Source of the DNA: Pisaster brevispinus | Taxonomy: Eukaryota; Echinodermata; Asteroidea; Forcipulatida; Asteriidae | Length of the DNA: 64,000 bases | Direction of reading: 5' to 3' | Assembly (NCBI GenBank): GCA_023634235.1 | Contig: JAMKCF010000015.1 | Span: 5,619,698-5,683,697 of the forward strand | Part shown: piece by piece, positions 51,015 through 63,877 of the stretch | Layout of the letters: every line of letters begins with the position of its first letter | Position numbering within the stretch: the first letter of the stretch is position 1 | Made by a program: the position numbers and the translations under genes | The notes under the pieces: generated by a model | The model's database searches: none | Told to the model about the DNA's origin: nothing | Seen by the model: the letters and a program-made list of their open reading frames with translations, nothing else

Positions 51015-54000
51015 GTAAGTTGAAGTTGGTATGCTGATTGACTTTTGTTTTCTTATGTTTAATTTTGTTTCTTTGTTGGGGGGGGGGGGGGGGGGGGTTG
51101 GAATCCGGGTGTCCCGACAGCGAAGATGTCCTTGCCAAACAATGGGACAACAAAGAGTAGTCCGTGATTTACAAAAACAAAATACTTATGTAAAGGTTTT
51201 TGTTATACATCCAGACCACTTCCCCTTTTTTATTAGTTCACTATTTACCTGCTTTAGTTGGCAATTTAACCATTCAATCAAATATTTAGATTAATCCAGG
51301 CTTACTTTAGATACAGTTGTTTTTGTTGTGGGATTTAAGGCTTTGCAGAAGTAGAATTATCCCCAGTCAGCCAGTTAGTAGTGTTGCTGGGATTTTGAAG
51401 GATCAGCCGGTATGTTGATATCCGTCATGAGATCCTACTGACGGGCCCGTCAGCTTGAGACCCTCCAGATGACTTGTCATGAGACCCTCCTGATGACTCC
51501 CCAGGAGACCCTCCCATTGACTCTCCAGGAGACCCTCCTGACGACTCAATGAGATCCTCCTGACGACTCAATGAGATCCTCCTGATGAACCATCATGAGA
51601 CCCTCCCGACGACTCGCCAGTAGACCCTCCTGACGACTCGCCAGGATCCCCCGACAACTCGCCAGGAGACCATCAACTTTTAAGATGACCAGAGTGCAAA
51701 CCAGTTTAAATATTTAGCACAACCAACCAGGGCCCAAGTTCATACTCTTCTAGCCACAAAAAGGCACGAAGGCGACCAAAACAAAATTATATTTATCAGA
51801 ATAAGGTTACCACAGCCAAAATACCATGACAGTTGTACTTGCACTATTTGTAATTGGTATCCTGCCAATTTCCGCTCATCAGAAAATTTGTAACTGTAAG
51901 CAATATATTCAACTTAAAGCAGCTCTAAGTAAGGGGTCTATAAACTTATCGCAAATTTTTTAAATAAAATAGCAACACAAACCTTCAATTTACAATCAGT
52001 ACACACTACCTGCCCAACTGGCTCTTTCCACAAAATACCACAGGAAGCTGTGGAGACTTTAAGTCCGCAGTACACAAGCCATGCGGTTTCCCCATATACC
52101 AGCTGTGCAAACAGAAAAGCTCACCCACCCAATGCTAACCTAGAAAAAGGTGTGGTACTTTGTGACAGTCTGTGGTACCTGTATGTAGGGGGTGTTATTT
52201 ACCCAATTATTACATAAAGCCGTAAGTCTACTTTTTCACACCTTTTATTGCCACCATTAATCATCATTCATTGTTTTCCCTTTTTTCAGATCTTTACAGT
52301 GACTCTGTTGTCCTTTCTAGGAAAGATCGGTGAAGTTTCTCTACCTGGCGCCTCCTTCCACAACCTCAAGATCTGTTGTCTTCCCTCAATGTTCTGGCTG
52401 CTTCACGCCGTGCTTGCCCTGCATGCCTTGAGCGGGATGAACATAGCCATGTACACCGTGCTCAAAAGATGCGTACCCCTCATGAACCTGTTGTTTACAC
52501 CCTTGCTGATGAAGAAGGGAACCCCCAGGCTGGCAGTGGTGGGCTCTGTTTTGATGATGACTGCTGGGTGTTTTGTTGCAGGTAGAAACGTTACATTTCC
52601 CTCATAGAATGCAGATCCCCTTAGACCTTGAGCTTAGGCTTTTTTTAACATAGCCCACCGGGCTAGTAAACTCTGTGTTTTACTTGCCTCTAGGAAGTTT
52701 TAGCAGCCCAGATTTTAAACATGTATCGTCATAAAATGTATCTTTCTGGTATTGGTAGTTACGTTTACATTCACAACAGAGTCAAAAGTTAAATAAAAAC
52801 ACGTACTTTTAATTGATTACTATTTACATCTGGAAGAAGGAAGAAACCTGATCATTTTAAACAAGTATGTTGCAGAGTTTTTAGAAGCCCACAGGCTAAG
52901 TCGAGAAGGGGTGCTTACAAGCCAAGGGTAGGGGTTACTTGAAATCGTACGCCAGACCTGAGTGTTAAGGGTGAGCCCAGGGGGTGATTCCACAAAGAGT
53001 TGAGATTGACTGCGAATCACTCTTAATTGCTAAGCAATTGTGTGATGTTACAAGACAAATCACTATGGTAACGCTGACAACGAGTCTTAGTTCTTTGTCA
53101 AATCGAGCCCTGACCCTGTACTGAGGAAAAGTTGTCTAGCCCTGACAAAAAACAAAGTTAAATGATTTTGGGTTGAACTATAAAAAGAGAGAAATTTACC
53201 AGAGTGGGATTTTAACCAATAACCTCTGGTTTAACATGCCGGCGCTCTACCAACTAAGCTACCTAGCCCTCTGGCGGTCTTCCTATTTTGTCAAAATCTT
53301 TGTTTGGGGGGTGCCAGGCAGAAGCCATAAAGCCATAAGCTGCTGTGTAGCGAGGGGGGATCACACCCTAGTTTATGATACAACCTTGGAAGTGGCAGCA
53401 AAGAACAAAGTCGTAATACCTTAAGCTACTTCACTATTTGTTGCTTTGATGCCTGCTTAATTTGTGTCTCACTATATGCCTTGATTGATACATGAAGTAT
53501 TTGTCAATAAGCTACTGTTTCAAGGGTACAATCACTACACGAGGTGGTCTTTATAAATTCATTTATTTACTTATTAATTGATTATTAATTGATAAATTTA
53601 TTTCGGTGTTACAATGCCTGTTTCTCTCAGGTTTCATCAAATGTTGTTATTTTTAGATAGAAATGCATCGTGCGTTTTAATTTCACATCAAAATGTTCAT
53701 CAGTTCTCATCCCCCCCTTTCCTTTCTGAAAAAACTGGTTTTACTCTAACATATTTCCTGGGTGTAATAGTATGTAAATTTGTAGCTTTTGATTTACATG
53801 TGTTTATTTTTAGTTTCTTTCCGTGTCTGGCATTTTTACATAATTTATTTGACATTTTATCTACTCTATTTGTTTTACAACCAGATGTGGGGCAACAGGT
53901 GTAGGCCTACAGTTAACAGTCATTGCTTTGCTTTTGTTTCTCCAAGCCCATCTGGATTATTCTTGTGTGGTTTTGTATTGTTGTGATGGCTGAATATGCA

Positions 54001-54788
54001 TTTTTAGTTAGGTTGGGTCGTGATTGGAATGTTGATGACGGATGAGGTACTGGGTAGCTCTATCAGTGTGTAGTGTAAGGAAACTACAGAAGTATAACTT
54101 TTTATACTTTTCCAATATTTTTTTCCCCCCAATATGCAGTTTCATTTTGTTTGATTGTCATTTTGATTAAGTCATATTCTCTCACACCCGTCGTCTAGGA
54201 ATGGGAGATTTGACCTTTGACCTCCAAGCCTACACCTACGGAATGTTGAGCGTAATCTCCCAGTCTCTTTACCTGACCCTGGTGCAGAGCATCGGGATGC
54301 AACAAGACGCCTTCTCCCCGGCTGGCATCATGTATCTCAACTGCCTCAACTGCCTTCTGCCGCTTCTTGTTGTCACAGTCATGTCCTCGGAGATCTCGCA
54401 GGTCATGGACTTCGAGGACCTGTCCTCCCCGAGGTTCCTTGTGATCTTCACCCTCGTCATCTCCATGGGGTGCGTGCTGAACTATGCCATCTTCCTATGC
54501 ACCATCTTGACCTCTGCCCTCACCACGAGTGTCGTGGGGGTCATCAAAAGTGTCATTGTGGTGGCAGTTGGTATGTTCACGTTCGGGGGGGTGCCCCCGA
54601 CTTTGCTGAGCATGATCGGGATCTGTATGAACACTCTGGGTAGCGGCTGGTACACATATGACAAGTACCAGGCAAGGAATGTAAACAAAGGAGAAGTTGA
54701 CAGTGTATCTACAGACAAGGTTTTACCAGCTCCATCACCAGCAAGTGGGAATAAAAATGGGTTAATAAGACAAAACACACAAACTTAA
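50841..54788 (+). CDS. SLC35D3: SLC35D3-like nucleotide-sugar transporter (351 aa)
   Basis: Multi-pass Golgi/ER membrane transporter of the SLC35 drug/metabolite-transporter superfamily, subfamily D (nucleotide-sugar antiport). Exons 50841-51014, 52290-52581 and 54199-54788 join in phases 0 and 1 to 351 codons plus TAA. Family landmarks: FYGVCSGSMSFINKAVLTTY in the first helix, MYTVLKRCVPLMNLLFTPLL with the KR pair, AGMGDLTFDLQAYTYG, SALTTSVVGVIKS and MFTFGGVPPTLLSMIG, then a hydrophilic tail. FKRC/LKRCxPL, AGxGDLTxD and GVxKS followed by VxPTxL fit SLC35D3 better than SLC35D1/D2, although the C-terminal tail is shorter than in vertebrate SLC35D3. First in-frame ATG is at 50841, after an in-frame TAA at 50805. 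A TTG five codons upstream is not needed as a start. About ten hydrophobic helices are predictable. Confidence 0.92.
51405..51672 (+). repeat. Minisatellite in SLC35D3-like intron 1
   Basis: Units of about 28 bases built on GAGACCCTCCTGACGACTC and CCAGGAGACC recur roughly nine times with substitutions and small length changes. A poly-G run of about 18 lies upstream near 51079. Confidence 0.85.
51728..51932. repeat. GGGCCC-family repeat, copy 8
   Basis: CAGGGCCCAAGTTCATACTC, TATCAGAATAAGGTTACCAC, GTAATTGGTATCCTGCC and AAAGCAGCTCTAAG in the family order; lies in SLC35D3-like intron 1. Confidence 0.7.
52290..52581 (+). CDS. SLC35D3: SLC35D3-like exon 2
   Basis: Acceptor CCCTTTTTTCAG, donor GTAGAA. 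IFTVTLLSFLGKIGEV through TAGCFVA plus one base of the split Gly. Confidence 0.92.
53201..53430 (-). mobile_element. tRNA-derived SINE in SLC35D3-like intron 2
   Basis: On the - strand AGGGCTAGGTAGCTTAGTTG leads into GGTAGAGCGCCGGCATGTTA and a diverged T-loop. The sequence to its right (GGCGGTCTTCCTATTTTGTC, then TACAACCTTGGAAGTGGCAG) matches the segment beside the tRNA-like block at 662-732. Confidence 0.68.
54199..54788 (+). CDS. SLC35D3: SLC35D3-like exon 3
   Basis: Acceptor ACCCGTCGTCTAG. GMGDLTFDLQAYTYGMLSV to the C-terminal IRQNTQT and TAA. Confidence 0.93.
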
Positions 54789-56439
54789 TGTAATTTTAAC
54801 AATTATATTTGTTGTCGCCAAACTATTTATATTTGTAAAAATAATATATTTTTGGGGGCAAATGGTTTCTTTATAAGGAACGCTAGGAGGGTGTGGTCAC
54901 AGGTAGTGATGGGAAGGGGGGCCGTGTGGCTGAAACATAACCTCTGACCTCTGCCCTGTGACATAGTTTCTCAGTTTTGCAACTCACTTTCATTAAGTAT
55001 TACACAAGGCTTGCTGCATCTTTTGCTAAAATGATTCACAAGTTTTGTATTGTAACTTTACATTCATTTGACACTGAAATATATTTACATAAGACGTTCA
55101 TCCAAAGGTTTACAAATTAATTACACCAGATTTTTTTCTATTTTGATTAAGTTTACTTTTAAGCATGTAGTGTTGGTGTCCAATCCCACATTGGTGTGTA
55201 TCATAAGAGACTGTCACATGTCAGCTCAAAACTGGAAGACATTTATTTGCCAAACGGAAAATTGAATTGTCTCTATCTTTATCTCGATAGTATTTCGTTC
55301 ACCAGAGTAGAGTGACCAGAAAGCATTTTCTTTGAGGGGGTTGTATGGTAGCCATTTTCCCGACTTGCCGATGACCAAAGTTGTCCACCATTTTTAAGAA
55401 AGACTAGTGCACCCTTTTTTTTCAATATGAGGTCAAAGCCGGCAACAAACTTCTTTCTTTTCTTTTTTTGCAAATTAGTTTGCTTAGGAAAAACAATTTT
55501 AAAAGATTTTTGGTCGGCAAAACAACTGAATTTTAAGAAAATTTGCAGCAACAGAGTCTAGCATTCTCCTGAAGATAGTCAGAGTCTGGTTTGCCCTCGG
55601 TCTTCCTGGTTTAGTGCAATCCATTTCTGGTAATTTGCATAGATTACATGGATTATGTCAAATGCCTTTTTTCAGCCCTTACTGGAACGAAAATACATGC
55701 GCATGATGCAACGCATGCAAGCTTGAGCTCAGGCCACACTTCTGCTTTGTACAGATTTGTCAACATCATTGGTGGGGATTTAACCTATGAAGCCTTAAAA
55801 AAAGTTTACATTGGGCGTAACAGATCAAAGAGTGCCTGCCCAGTAATGGCGGCGCATGACCATCAATTCATTTTATCTGTTGTTAAGCTTTCTTTTCTGA
55901 ATGTTGATTCTGGATTCACTTGTTCTTCGTGATTTACTGAAGACAGACCAAAATTTCTGGGGGGGGGGGTGTTAAAACCAGACAATTAAATTCAGTTTGA
56001 AATGAGTTGTCAATTGAGTTGCACTTTCTTATTTTAACTCAAATCTCATAAACTCAAAGTTTCAAACATGAAACATGAATGTATAAAATTAATGAATGAA
56101 ACCGCCCTTTTTGCTGAAGCTTTTCTCAAATTCTATTTTGTTGATGAATAATTACACCTTTCTCTAAAACTACATTACTTCAAGGGGGGTCTTTTCTAAC
56201 AATGTTTATAGTATCAACAGCTCTCCAGTGCTCTTTACCAAGTAACTTTTTCAGTGCTAATTATATTTAAGTATTACAGCTAAATCATGTTCATTAAATT
56301 TTTTAGAAAGATACACAAAATCTGTACAGGTTTATTTGTGGTATGACAGTATTATATTTAAAGCATAAAATTTTCCTAGTGCATAGTTTTTACATTAGTT
56401 TTTTAGTTTAGGAACATTTTGCTATAGAATATTTGCTTA

Positions 56440-56960
56440 GAGGGGCTCCAAGATCAAACTCATTTTTTTCACGCATTCATTTGCCAATAGATAGAGTCCT
56501 TATGGAGAAGATGTTATAATCTATGACCTCACTTTTGACCTCAAAATGGTGTAAAATGTCATTTGTTTTATTGCTTTTCAGCGAAAAATTGTAAGCATGA
56601 ACTCATTGGAAGTCGACAATTGTTTGTACATTCCACACGGGAATTGTTCATCAGTCAAAAAGGTCCAACTCAATGCTGTTTTGATTGAATATCGCGGAAG
56701 TTCAGGGATGAACTAAACAAAAAATCCCCACACAAAAGTGTACAGACCCTGGGATATATTTGAAATGTGACGCCATTGGATGTCTTTGGACGTTAACTAA
56801 TTTTGCGCTGGAAGGGTCTCACGTACAACATTGATACCATTTTAACATGAGGTAAGAGAAAAGTAAATATTTTTTCCCCATTTTCATATAAAAATCTGAC
56901 CATTCAAAAATGAGTGCATCACAAAACTGAATTTGACCTTGGAGTCCCTCTTTTGAAATG
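56440..56960. mobile_element. Inverted-repeat element (GGGGCTCCAAG ends), copy 1
   Basis: The left end AGGGGCTCCAAGATCAAACT with CACGCATTCATTTG mirrors the right end CAAAAATGAGTGCATCACAA with GACCTTGGAGTCCC. Inner halves are also mirrored (CCTCACTTTTGACC, CATTTTAACATGAGG). About 520 bases, no ORF. Confidence 0.75.
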
Positions 56961-57611
56961 ATACTAATTAATGTAAAATTGTGTTGTTTTTTCTTTTAAC
57001 ATGTCTAAAAAGAGGTGTTTGTTTTTTTGCTGACCATTATGTGAAATCTAATTTATTAATTACATTGAATAGTACTTGTAAGGCACCATCTCAAAACTAT
57101 TCCGGGATAAGTTGCGGAAAAGTTGATCCACAAAGGGTAAGTCATTGAGGATAGAGTTGTTTACGGGTAAGTTGGGTTTTGGATTTTAGCATTGTCAAGC
57201 TTTCTAATTTTTCTACGCAGCCAAGTGGGCCACTAAACAATCATGCAGAATAGCATAACCCATAGTTGTGTGTTCAAAAAATTACATTGTCCGAAAAGTT
57301 GGCCAACTGCGTGAGGTCAAATGGGATTTATCTATAGACCAATCCGTTTTTGGTAATTTAAATATTAGGTTCTTTGCCACTGAGACACATTTACGCGTGC
57401 ATATAATGCAACACACTTTTTTTTATTAAACAAATTTTATTTTGGTATGAGATATTGCCCAACTCACAAGGCCGGACGGCCACTTCATGGTGAGGGCTTC
57501 ACTTAACTGATTTGGGCTGTCGACCCAGATCAACTGTCACCAGGGGCACGTTGCCACCTACTCCTGGGGCTGAAACAGGGTTACCCCCTTCACAGTCCCT
57601 AAGGATGTAGG

Positions 57612-57803
57612 CATGGGTATCATCCAGTAGGAGCCTGGCTGGTAGAGCAGAGTGCACTACCTTCCCAACTTTTTATGAAGCAATTATGGTTAAGTGCCTT
57701 CCTCAAGGGCACAAGCGTCATTACCGGGATTCGAACCCACACTCTGCTGCTGACAACACCACAGCTTGGGTACGATGAGCTAACCCGCTCGGCCACGACA
57801 CGC
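57612..57803 (-). mobile_element. tRNA-Leu-type SINE, copy 1
   Basis: Read on the - strand: GTGTCGTGGCCGAGCGGGTT (A box), GGGTTCGAATCCC (B box), then CTTGAGGAAGGCACTTAACC, typical of marine invertebrate tRNA-derived SINEs. The long variable arm with CAGCAGCAGAG suits a class II tRNA. Confidence 0.75.
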
Positions 57804-58554
57804 AAGATTTAACTCAGGTCACATTTGTGTTTTGTATAGTTTCTTTAATACCATTGGTGGGAAGACACCTATGAAGTGTACAAAGAAGGTAACGTCGGGT
57901 GTAATGGACCGAATAGTGCCTGCCCAGTAATGGCGGCACATGATTGTCGCTCGGATTCATTTGATGTTTTCAGTCCTTAAGTTCGTGACATTTAACTCGA
58001 TCACTTTCATAAGATTAAAATTAATTTATTTTTCTATCGTTAACAGAATACATCGCTCAATTTTGCAATAAAAGGACCAGCATGAGATGTTTTTCTCATC
58101 ACATAATTTGTGTTTGGCTCTTTGATCTGCTTTTTTGTCTTTTCATTTCATTGCTTTAAGGTAATAACTGTTCATGTACTTAGTGGTTGTACTGAGGTGT
58201 GACGCAATTCTGGCATACACCATACCCACTTTACAAAGACCAACTCCACACAAATTATCCGAAGCCCACAGAAATTGCATTGTCTAGGATGTTCTTGTAG
58301 GACTTTTGTAATAAGAAGTACTAAAATACTGGCTTCTTGTATAGCAGTGATGCTCATGGCACTCGAACATTATTCCACCAGTAAATTGGCCCATTCCTTA
58401 ACCCACATGCTGACAAGTTTTTTCCATAGGTTAAAAAGGTTTTTGTCTTCATTTTTCAACGAGTCTGAGGGGGAGTCCGAGTCCCCAAAAAATGGACTCG
58501 AGATCGGTCTTGAGTCCGAGAATGGTCTTGAGTTCTCCAGCACTGAACGATGAA

Positions 58555-58680
58555 CTACCTCTGCCCTCACTGGTACCCATTTTACCCCTGAGTGATGAGA
58601 AGCAATTATAGTTGGGTGTCTTGCTGAAGGACACAAGTGTCAAGACCGGAAGGTTCAACTGTGTTCAAGAAACTCAAAGT
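58555..58680 (-). mobile_element. tRNA-Leu-type SINE fragment
   Basis: Carries only the downstream body, GTGTCCTTCAGCAAGACACC and AATTGCTTCTCATCA on the - strand; the tRNA head is missing or decayed. Confidence 0.55.
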
Positions 58681-59069
58681 GTTGGCATAAAAAGTTTGAA
58701 TTAAAAACTGTTGGGCAACTTCAACTAAACAAAATCAACTTCTTAAAATTAAAAACAAAACGCATACATTTAGTTAAAGAAGTATGTTATTATTTATTAA
58801 GTAAACCAGTGCATTAGCCACATTGTGGAAAGTTAAACACTAAGCCCAGGTATTGCATTTCTATAACAACATTACTGAAAAACTGAAAAATCATGAAATA
58901 TAAACTAACACCATACATGTAGTAAAAATATACAAAAAAAGAGTCCATCCTTTTAAAAATAATTTTTCTTGTGACCAAATTAAACAAACATATTTCCTAT
59001 AGGCTCCTTGGATGAACAAATAATTTCTAATAGAGACAAATATTACAAAGGTAACAAGGAACATTTTTA

Positions 59070-59605
59070 AGGGACCATCAAGTATTTCACCATTTTTAAA
59101 TCAAACAGAGTTCTGTGACCCACTCATTTTCAAATGGACAGAGTCATCATGAAAGTGGGGAACAAAATTACAAGTCTATAACCTCACATCCAAAAGTGTA
59201 AAATGTCATTTTATTTGATACTTTCAGAGCAAAAATTGAAACATGGCATCATCGGACATCAAAAGCAAATGGGTCAGTACATTCCAAAAGGGAATTTCTG
59301 CGCCACTCAAAAGGACAAAAATTCAATGCTGTTCTGATTGAATACCATCAGAAATCGGGAATGAACTGAAAATTTTCTGTACAAAAATGTTCAGCTCATA
59401 TATATTTGAGGAGTTACGTCATGAAATGATTTTTTTTTCTTTTGGACAAAAATTTCACATGAAGGGTATCAAATACTGGCATTGTACACCATTTTGACGT
59501 GAGGTTAGGGACTTGTAATTGTTTTTGACACTTTCAGGACTCTATCTTTTGGGCAAATGAGTGCATCACAAAACTTCAATTGACCTTGGAGCCCCTGTTT
59601 AAAGT
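59070..59605. mobile_element. Inverted-repeat element (GGGGCTCCAAG family), copy 2
   Basis: Motif order matches copy 1: TAACCTCACATCC, AAAGTGTAAAATGTCATTTT, GTACATTCCAAAAGGGAATT, GATTGAATACCATCAGAAAT, CCATTTTGACGTGAGG and a right end GAGTGCATCACAAAACTTCA with TTGACCTTGGAGCCCC. Confidence 0.75.
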
Positions 59606-59884
59606 CATACAGAGAATACTAGTTTTTGAGACCCCCCCCCCCAAAAAAAAACCAGGAAAAAAAACCAAAAAAAACCCCCAAAACCCAGAGTAGTTCTCGG
59701 AGTGTGATCTGCCAAAGGTTTTTATGCAGCTGCTCCAAACCTTGGGAACAATCTTCCTTATGGAATGCTTCATGCCATTTCTCTTGCTGAATGCACAACA
59801 TCGCTCAAAACTTGCCTTTTCCAGACTGATTTTATTGCTTATAGGCTATTTACTTCCTTCTCAATCTTTCATGTATAATAATAT

Positions 59885-60285
59885 ATTGTATTTGTATAGC
59901 GCCTACTGCAGGCCAGCCTCTAAGCGCTTAACATTCAGTATTTCCTGCAAGGTATTTGGGGCTACGTTTGAAGTATGAGACCTACTCCTTTACATAGCAC
60001 CTTGTAATGGTTTACAAGGTGCTGTGGCGCAATATGCAGCCGATCAAACCAGGAACACCGGGGCGGACCCCTTCTCTTTTCGATAAGTGCACTGGGTTCT
60101 TTTTCGTGCGTTACACAACACACGGGACCAACGGCTTTACGTCCCATCCGAAGGACGAAGCAATCATGGTTAAGTGTCTTGCTTAAGGACACAGGTGTCA
60201 CGACCGGGGCTCGAACCCACACTCTGCTGATCAGAAACACCAGAGCTTGAGTCCAGTGATCTTATCCACTCGGCCACGACACGCC
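59885..60285 (-). mobile_element. tRNA-Leu-type SINE, copy 2 (longest)
   Basis: Head GCGTGTCGTGGCCGAGTGGA, anticodon-loop region GGACTCAAGCTCTGG (CAA, Leu-like), B box GGGTTCGAGCCCC, body CCTTAAGCAAGACACTTAAC, and a 3' part carrying AGCGCTTAGAGGCTGGCC and GGCGCTATACAAATAC. About 400 bases, apparently near full length. Confidence 0.8.
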
Positions 60286-60825
60286 ATAGATGAATTGTGT
60301 TATTTCTTGTGTATAACTATCACAATTTGTCTGTGTGCATCAGTACAAATTTGCATTCACAATCCTGTCAACCTCCTCCCACACTCCAGCACATTCGCTG
60401 GGCCCCACCGGTCTCATCCAAGACCGCTAGGATGGGCTGATCTGATGAGCTTGTAAAAAGTCAAACATGTACATGTGCATTGCCCCGTTGTACTCTTTAA
60501 TTGAACAAACGTGAAATATAGACAACTTGTGGACAACCCCCATTCAGAAAAGAAAAGGGCTTTAGAACCACTTTAAAGTCTTTAAAGTAGAAAGTATAAA
60601 AGAACATTTGCAGAATTTATTTTATTCTTCCTAAGTTTTCTACAAATTCCATTGAAAAGGCATGTGGTATAACTTAACAAAATAATCAAAACTTTAAAGC
60701 TTACTTGTTCTTTCAAAAAAAATTTAAGTCAGAATTTGAAAGTATTTCATTAACACCATATCTCTAGTTGAATGTAACGTTAAAACAAATATATTACCTT
60801 CAAAACAGCCAAATTTCTTAAAGAT

Positions 60826-61175
60826 CTTAAAGGGAACGTACACCTTTGGTTTTTGTAACCTGTGAAAATTTAATTTCAAAAGCTGGTTGCGTTTTTGAGA
60901 TATCGCTGAAAATCTGGAGCGGTTATGTCCACGCAGGAAGTATAATCCATAATTGGAACACACAATCTGATTAACATCTATGACAGTAGCGTTTCTCAGA
61001 TTCAAATTTGGGGGGATAAAAACTTATATCTTTTTCCACAACCACATTACTTCAAAGTGAAATGTTTCTCATAATGTGTTATACTATCGAAAGCTGCTGT
61101 ACTTCCAACCAAGCAAGCTCTTGTTGGCAATAATTTTAAGAATGACTACCAAAAGTTTACCTTCCCTTAAAGCAT
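60826..61175. mobile_element. TTAA-ended element (TTTTGAGATATCG family), copy 2
   Basis: Begins TTAAAGGGAACGTACACCTT and ends AGTTTACCTTCCCTTAAAG, an imperfect inverted pair with TTAA at each end, as in piggyBac-type target sites. Interior blocks match 47205-47605. Confidence 0.72.
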
Positions 61176-63216
61176 ATATAAACCTTAATTTTCTTTTAGA
61201 GACAACTCATTTCTGTAAATAATCATCATTATAATTCACCCAGACATGGCTAGTATTAAAACATTTTCGATTCGATTTTAATAATGAAAATGTCTGGAAG
61301 AATAACAAAACTCAGGAATTTCAAATGGCTATGGCTGTCTCTATGACTGTTGCTATGGGCCTCCTATGCTTCAACACATGTTCACATGACAACCAAGCCG
61401 TAGCCGGTAATTCAGACATGGTATATTTCAACATGTAAGACAATAAAACTACCAAACTCTTCCAATTTTCATCCAAAATGTGCAAACCCAAATCATTAAT
61501 CCAAAATGCTTCAATCTAAAATGCACCAAACTTTGAAATTTCCACAAATTTGATTTCTTGATGTATTTTTGTAATTATTCAAATCATGAGATACCCTTTA
61601 ACTCTTTCAGTGCCCGTTTTGGGGGGCGTTATGAAACTAAAATGCCCAGCTTGTTGATGTTTTTACAAAATTTGTATAAAAACGGTTCACAAAAAGTCTT
61701 TCTCACCTAACAAAATATATCTTGCTGTTTTTTGTCACCTTTGTACATCCCAAAGTCAATAGTATTTCCTGGGTGATAATGCCCTCTCGTAATAACATGT
61801 ATATTATGGGTCGTACATGTAAGATTGATGACACTTTTTGGGTACATAAAAAAAGATCGTACATGTACGGTAATGACGCTTTTGGAATCGGCAAATAGAT
61901 CAAACATGCACGACCTTGGCACTGAAAGAGTTAATGTATTAACATTTAACAAAAAGTGAACACTCAAACTGTAAAACCGTCAGATGTTACAACAGTCACC
62001 GAATCACTCTAGGGCGGTATAAAAATGCCTTCCGAGTTCGCTTTGAAAAATTACTTTAACTGCAGGCATACTCTAATATAGTGGAGCTTTAATTTTTTAT
62101 CTCTAAAATGTATGATACAAAGTGAGCAATTTCTCAAAAAGTTAGTGCAAAACAAAAATCCACACCAATAGTCCCCTTTTCATGCCGATTTTCATGACCC
62201 CTTTACCTCTGTGTAGTTTTAAGTGTATTATTATCAATTATGCAAAAACAAAAAAAGGACCAGACTGTTATTTTGCCTCCAGCCTCATTTTGGTTACATA
62301 GACTCAAAGCTGGAAGACGGCAGAATGGCTGCACGAAGTGGCAAATCTATGGACTCGCGTGTTGACGCAATTTACCTGCAATCACCACTTGATAAACCTT
62401 GCAAGTGCCATTAAGGGAGCCATTTTCCATTGTGTTTTACTATGCAGTGCGCATTTGAGTTGATGTGCTCGCAGATACAAGCACACTGTATCTTCACTAG
62501 TATTTTGACTCCTAAAATGGCAGACCCTGGGCAGTTGGAGTTTTGTTTTCATTTATTTGTTTTTCTTTGCGCCATGCTACCAGCCCAAGCTACAATATGT
62601 AGGCCTCAACTGTGCTGTTGTTTCCATGTATTATTATTCTATGCACTGCGCAACCTGCCAAAGCTATGAGTGTGTTTTCCGTGTACACACTGCTCTGCTC
62701 TCACTTTCGGTACCTCATGGAAACCAAGGACAAAACAAAAAAGGGAAAATAAAAGGACTCCACATGGAAATCTAAAGACCGGGGTGCTCCTTAAGGAAAT
62801 TTGTCTATGGGAAACTGTTAAGTGCAGGGACAAAGGAAATAACCAAAAAAATGCTCCACAAGGATGCATTTTTGAGAATGTTCTCAGTGTGAGCTATATA
62901 CACTGCATGTGTACTCATTGAATCAGGCTACGGCCACTGTATGCGGACAGTAATATGAATGCGGATGACTTACACACAGTATTAGTACAGGCGTCGTGCT
63001 CAGTGTGATACACAGTGTGTACACATTAAACACAGCGCTACAGGTTTTATGGCGTCTATTAGGAGTGAAAACTGTGGGCGCCTTGAGCAAGGCTAGGACA
63101 GTAGCTGCGCGTGACATCAGTGCAACGGGTCGATCTGCCTCTGGAGTTAGAATTGCACGCGTCAAGTCAAATTGGCGGTTTGAGTCGAGCACGAGGGCGC
63201 TGTTTGATCTTGTGAA

Positions 63217-63311
63217 GCATTAATACAAAGGATCCGTTTTCTAATTTACATATTTGACACCCCAAGCATTAATACAAAGGATCTGTTCCTAATTTACATA
63301 TGTGACACCCA
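63217..63311 (+). repeat. Two-unit direct repeat
   Basis: AGCATTAATACAAAGGATC then TAATTTACATAT and TGACACCC occurs twice with a period of about 47 bases. Confidence 0.8.
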
Positions 63312-63877
63312 AACACCAAAGTCAGGTACATCTCGGAAACGGTAAAATGGTACTTAAAGTGATGACAAATGAAACACTAGCTATGATAGCGATATGATAT
63401 GAAAAATGCTTACGTTGTAGGTCCTAACTCGATGTTGTTTGATATCTATTTTTCTCAGCAAATAAAACCTGTTTTTTTTTGGGGGGGGGGGCATAAAGTG
63501 CCTGGTTTTGGCAGGAATAGAAAACATCACACTGTACTAAGCACACCTTTGAAATAAAAGTACAAGAACATGACAACTGCTTACAATGTAATTTCTTTTT
63601 ATAATGCCTTCCCTGCTCTTCTGCGTTCCGACAGAGCTTTGACAGTCATTAAGTACAACTTAGTTTTTAAGTACCAATTCAACATTTACTGTTGCTTTTT
63701 AAAAAGAATACTTAATCCCAAGACCCCGCCAACTTCAAGTGGTAAATAACGCATCGCTTAGCTTTATTTCTGAAACCGCCCCCCAAAAAAACCCAACCGT
63801 TTTGAATTAAAATGTACGTTCTGCCGTAATAAGTTGAGGTCAGAAATGAACCTTTCCCCCAATAAACAGTGCCCAAT

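Noticed and set aside
57620..60240. ORFs such as MRVVAERVSSSYP and MFLISRVWVRAPVV
   Set aside because: They are translations of SINE heads (the VRIP/VRAP strings are the B box GGGTTCGA region) and not genes.
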